Source: Spirochaetia bacterium (GTDB lineage: Bacteria > Spirochaetota > UBA4802 > UBA5550). Taken from it: a stretch of 64,000 bases of DNA. The notes beneath the pieces were generated by a model. That model worked only from the letters and a program-made list of their open reading frames with translations. It had not been told where the DNA came from and ran no database searches. Position 1 is the first letter of the stretch, and every line of letters starts with the position of its first letter. Shown here one piece after another: positions 61,854-64,000 of this stretch. A program made the translations under genes and the position numbers. The DNA is taken from contig VFJS01000005.1 of the NCBI GenBank assembly GCA_009885955.1, positions 1 to 64,000 of the forward strand. The letters run 5' to 3'.

Positions 61854-63653
61854 ATGGATAAAAAAATAGATAAAATTAAAGAAAAAATTGGCGTTTCCAA
61901 ACTTGACTCAAAGGACAGGGAAAAGCTCTACACCAAATTTGTAGATGCCGGCGGCAAGGTCCTTGACGAACAGAATAAAAATAAAAATCTTACAATTGAC
62001 AGGGAAAGGCAAAGGAATCTCAGGGAAAAAATTGAAATAAAAAAAGAAAAAAACATCAAGGCTCCTATAAATAAAACCCCCCTCAAAAAAACCTATAAAG
62101 ACAAAATTGATCTTCAGCAAAATGAAAGCGCCTTTATTAGATTTTTCCACAGAATGAAAATAAAGCTTTATTTAAAATTCATGGGCGTCATTCAATTTAA
62201 TGGGCTGTATTTTGATATTAAATTCCTCCGTAAAATTAATACCACCTATAAACCTGCTTTGATGGAAATTCAGATGATATTTTTCGATATTTTTAAAAGC
62301 GACCCATCAACCGGCAGAAAAGTAGTTGAAACCATGAATACATTGAGGCCATTATATTATGAGATCATAGAAATGACCGGAAAAATTTATGACCAGGTTG
62401 ATTTAAGAGAGATTTATGATCATTATTCCAGTTTTCCTGATGTCCCGCAAAGAATATCTGAATTAAAAAAACCATTAATGGATCTTTATAAAAAATTACA
62501 TGTCCTTAAAATTTATGAAAATACAGTATTAAATTCTTTCGAAAAAGCCCTGTCATACAGAATTTCAATTGATAATACTAAAAAATCAACCTATTCAACA
62601 GAATGGAAAAAACTAAAAAATGATCTTCATGATCTATTCCAAAAACTTTACCCCAGACTGTTATGGCTATTCTGCTTTTATGAGGGCAGAATATTTGAAT
62701 CCGACGATCCTGTAATTGAATCAATTTTATCAATAAAACCGGAAGATAAGCCAGGCTCAAAAGTTTTTTTAAAAAAGAAATCGGATTCTGAAAAATCTGA
62801 AAGTGAACAGGATGCTATTGATAATGAAAAAAGTCAGGAAGAAAACGATGATGATTCAAATAGCAATATAGATGATGCTGTAAAAAGAGGGCTCGATATA
62901 TTATTTAAATTAGATTATAGAAAATTGAAACAGGAATATGATGCCTCAGAAGAATACCGCAATATAAGTATTAAGGATAAAATACTATTGGCCAATCTCA
63001 TTTTTATTGAATTTGACAAGGAGTATTCCAGTATCCTTACAACCAATAAAATTAAGTATAAAAAAGATTACGATTTAAAAGGATTAAAAGATTACAAGGG
63101 TTTAATGCAGGATTTCTATGACCAAATCAGAAAATGTCAAGGGGCATTTAAAAATTACATGGAAATCACAATGGATTACATTAAGGCAAGTGAAGATAAG
63201 CCCGTTTCAAATGCCCAGTACCTTCAATATTCAAAAAGAATCACTGAAATACAATCCAAAAGAACTCACACAGCTCAGAATACAAGAAGTTTTATAAGAT
63301 CATTTATGGAGAAACTCAGCATAGATTTAAAGGAATTATATGATGATATAAAAAATCAGAGACGATTTGTTGATAATCCCGATGATATCCTTGAATTTTC
63401 GGCCGAGATTGAAGGTAATAACAAATTGAATGGTAAAACAATTTCAGAGGCTATTTTTATGGTCTACTGCTATTGCGGGGCTTATGCATACAGGCTTGGA
63501 TTTAACGGGGATCTCTCAGGAAATCTTGAATTCAAGGATGAAGATATTATTGATAAACCGCCAGTCATAAATATTAAGAATGAACCTGAAAAACAACCTG
63601 AAAAAAATAGTGAAGGGAAATCTATTCTTGATGAACTCGAAGACATTCTTTAG
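61854..63653 (+). CDS. long charged protein of unknown function, spirochaetal type
   Basis: A 599-residue cytoplasmic product with no signal peptide. Residues ~1-90 are a Lys-rich coiled-coil-like helix. Residues ~100-310 and ~350-575 are mainly helical, separated by an acidic, Ser/Asn-rich linker (~305-345). The C-terminus is charged and flexible (PEKQPEKNSEGKSILDELED). I recognise no family; long helical proteins of this kind are common in spirochaete genomes. Its 3' end overlaps the convergent MnmC-like gene by 32 bases. Confidence 0.72.
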   Translation: MDKKIDKIKEKIGVSKLDSKDREKLYTKFVDAGGKVLDEQNKNKNLTIDRERQRNLREKIEIKKEKNIKAPINKTPLKKTYKDKIDLQQNESAFIRFFHRMKIKLYLKFMGVIQFNGLYFDIKFLRKINTTYKPALMEIQMIFFDIFKSDPSTGRKVVETMNTLRPLYYEIIEMTGKIYDQVDLREIYDHYSSFPDVPQRISELKKPLMDLYKKLHVLKIYENTVLNSFEKALSYRISIDNTKKSTYSTEWKKLKNDLHDLFQKLYPRLLWLFCFYEGRIFESDDPVIESILSIKPEDKPGSKVFLKKKSDSEKSESEQDAIDNEKSQEENDDDSNSNIDDAVKRGLDILFKLDYRKLKQEYDASEEYRNISIKDKILLANLIFIEFDKEYSSILTTNKIKYKKDYDLKGLKDYKGLMQDFYDQIRKCQGAFKNYMEITMDYIKASEDKPVSNAQYLQYSKRITEIQSKRTHTAQNTRSFIRSFMEKLSIDLKELYDDIKNQRRFVDNPDDILEFSAEIEGNNKLNGKTISEAIFMVYCYCGAYAYRLGFNGDLSGNLEFKDEDIIDKPPVINIKNEPEKQPEKNSEGKSILDELEDIL

Positions 63654-64000
63654 ATAATATATCCAACTCCCATCTCTCAAGAATTAATTTCCTGCTATCC
63701 ATTAAATGGAAGTCATGATATGGGACTGAATGGCGATGTTCATTCAAATATTTTATCTCATCACTGTTCAAAGGTTTCATTATTCTTTTTTTTGAAGCGA
63801 TCGTAGATCCTTTTTTGTTCCCATATGCCGGGCCTTTCCCTAAAAAAAATCCAGCCTTGATAAGTCCTGTCCGGACCTGGGGAGCAGATGAATAGGTTGT
63901 TAAGATTCCAAGGTCGTCAAGCAGCCTGTATTCCTCCTGAAAAAATTCAACACTCCATAATTCAGGATTTTTTCTATGAGAAAAGGGGTCATGAAAAACC
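63622..64000 (-). CDS. MnmC/MnmD-like tRNA methyltransferase, 3' part only
   Basis: The 5' part lies beyond the window edge; 125 codons remain, ending at TAG 63622-63624. They encode VFHDPFSHRKNPELWSVEFF, GILTTYSSAPQVRTGLIKAG and GPAYGNKKGSTIASK, which match the C-terminal half of DUF752/MnmC methyltransferase domains, with the Asp-x-Phe, NPELW and GF signatures. These enzymes methylate the wobble uridine of tRNA. The C-terminus (~60 residues past this, HRHSVPYHDFHLMDS) is typical of the stand-alone form. Its end overlaps the convergent gene by 32 bases. Confidence 0.85.
   Translation of the reverse strand, partial: VFHDPFSHRKNPELWSVEFFQEEYRLLDDLGILTTYSSAPQVRTGLIKAGFFLGKGPAYGNKKGSTIASKKRIMKPLNSDEIKYLNEHRHSVPYHDFHLMDSRKLILERWELDILSKECLRVHQE

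Noticed and set aside
1-64000. tRNA, rRNA, CRISPR or prophage genes
   Set aside because: I found no cloverleaf apart from the tmRNA end, no regularly spaced direct repeats, and no phage or transposase gene.

Overview
The window looks like chromosomal DNA of a member of the Spirochaetota, probably anaerobic and with an outer membrane. The evidence is a spiro-SPASM type radical SAM gene, an OmpL47-type repeat protein, many lipoproteins with loose spirochaete-style lipoboxes, a very large two-headed 2-hydroxyacyl-CoA dehydratase activase, membrane-bound class III cyclases and PilZ/EAL proteins. I cannot assign a genus. By eye the DNA is AT-rich; the first ~9.5 kb is richer in G+C than the rest. 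I see no rRNA, tRNA, insertion sequence, prophage or CRISPR array. The one stable RNA gene is a tmRNA.

Layout. 1-2.3 kb: structured repeats, then leftward genes for a secreted SHIP-like protein, an NAD(P)H:quinone-type flavoprotein and a YhhN membrane protein. 2.5-6.4 kb: rightward crcB (fluoride export), a decayed CBS-domain gene, a three-gene secreted/outer-membrane cluster and a UDP-glucuronate decarboxylase-like epimerase. 6.4-9.3 kb: a tight leftward operon (UshA-like phosphoesterase, anchored rhodanese, MauE/DoxX redox membrane protein, CsgG/DUF4384 protein). 10.3-13.5 kb: a giant Calx-beta-like lipoprotein followed by a barrel-like protein. 13.6-18.6 kb: adenylate cyclase overlapping a FecR-domain gene. 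18.7-26.7 kb: an alpha-helical unknown, a VWA-EAL operon, a small lipoprotein with a zinc-ribbon/Yip1 membrane protein, an amidohydrolase and a PilZ-like protein. 26.7-29.6 kb: MTA phosphorylase, ssrA and two unknowns. 30.1-37.1 kb: OmpL47-like protein, MORN lipoprotein, RelA/SpoT-TPR protein, glycosyltransferase, unusual OmpR-type regulator, DbpA-type RNA-binding protein and a methyltransferase. 37.1-49.8 kb: a long leftward series with ftsK, rnj, dut, rhomboid, PseG-like, SpsF-like, spiro-SPASM, PpiC-type isomerase, murI and cimA. 50.1-57.2 kb: the activase and alaS. 57.2-64 kb: diacylglycerol kinase-like protein, a COG2509-type FAD enzyme, a lipoprotein, purM, a long unknown spirochaetal-type protein and the 3' end of an MnmC-like methyltransferase gene cut by the window edge.

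How the genes fit together. Housekeeping genes (alaS, ftsK, rnj, dut, murI, cimA, purM, mtnP, ssrA) lie among envelope and second-messenger genes. The window carries both cyclic nucleotide (class III cyclase) and c-di-GMP (EAL, PilZ-like) parts and a possible alarmone enzyme. The most interesting group is the murI-ppiC-spiroSPASM-spsF-pseG operon: the N-terminus of the radical SAM protein appears to be a degenerate copy of the nucleotidyltransferase encoded next door, which suggests a spirochaete-specific envelope or surface-glycan modification pathway.
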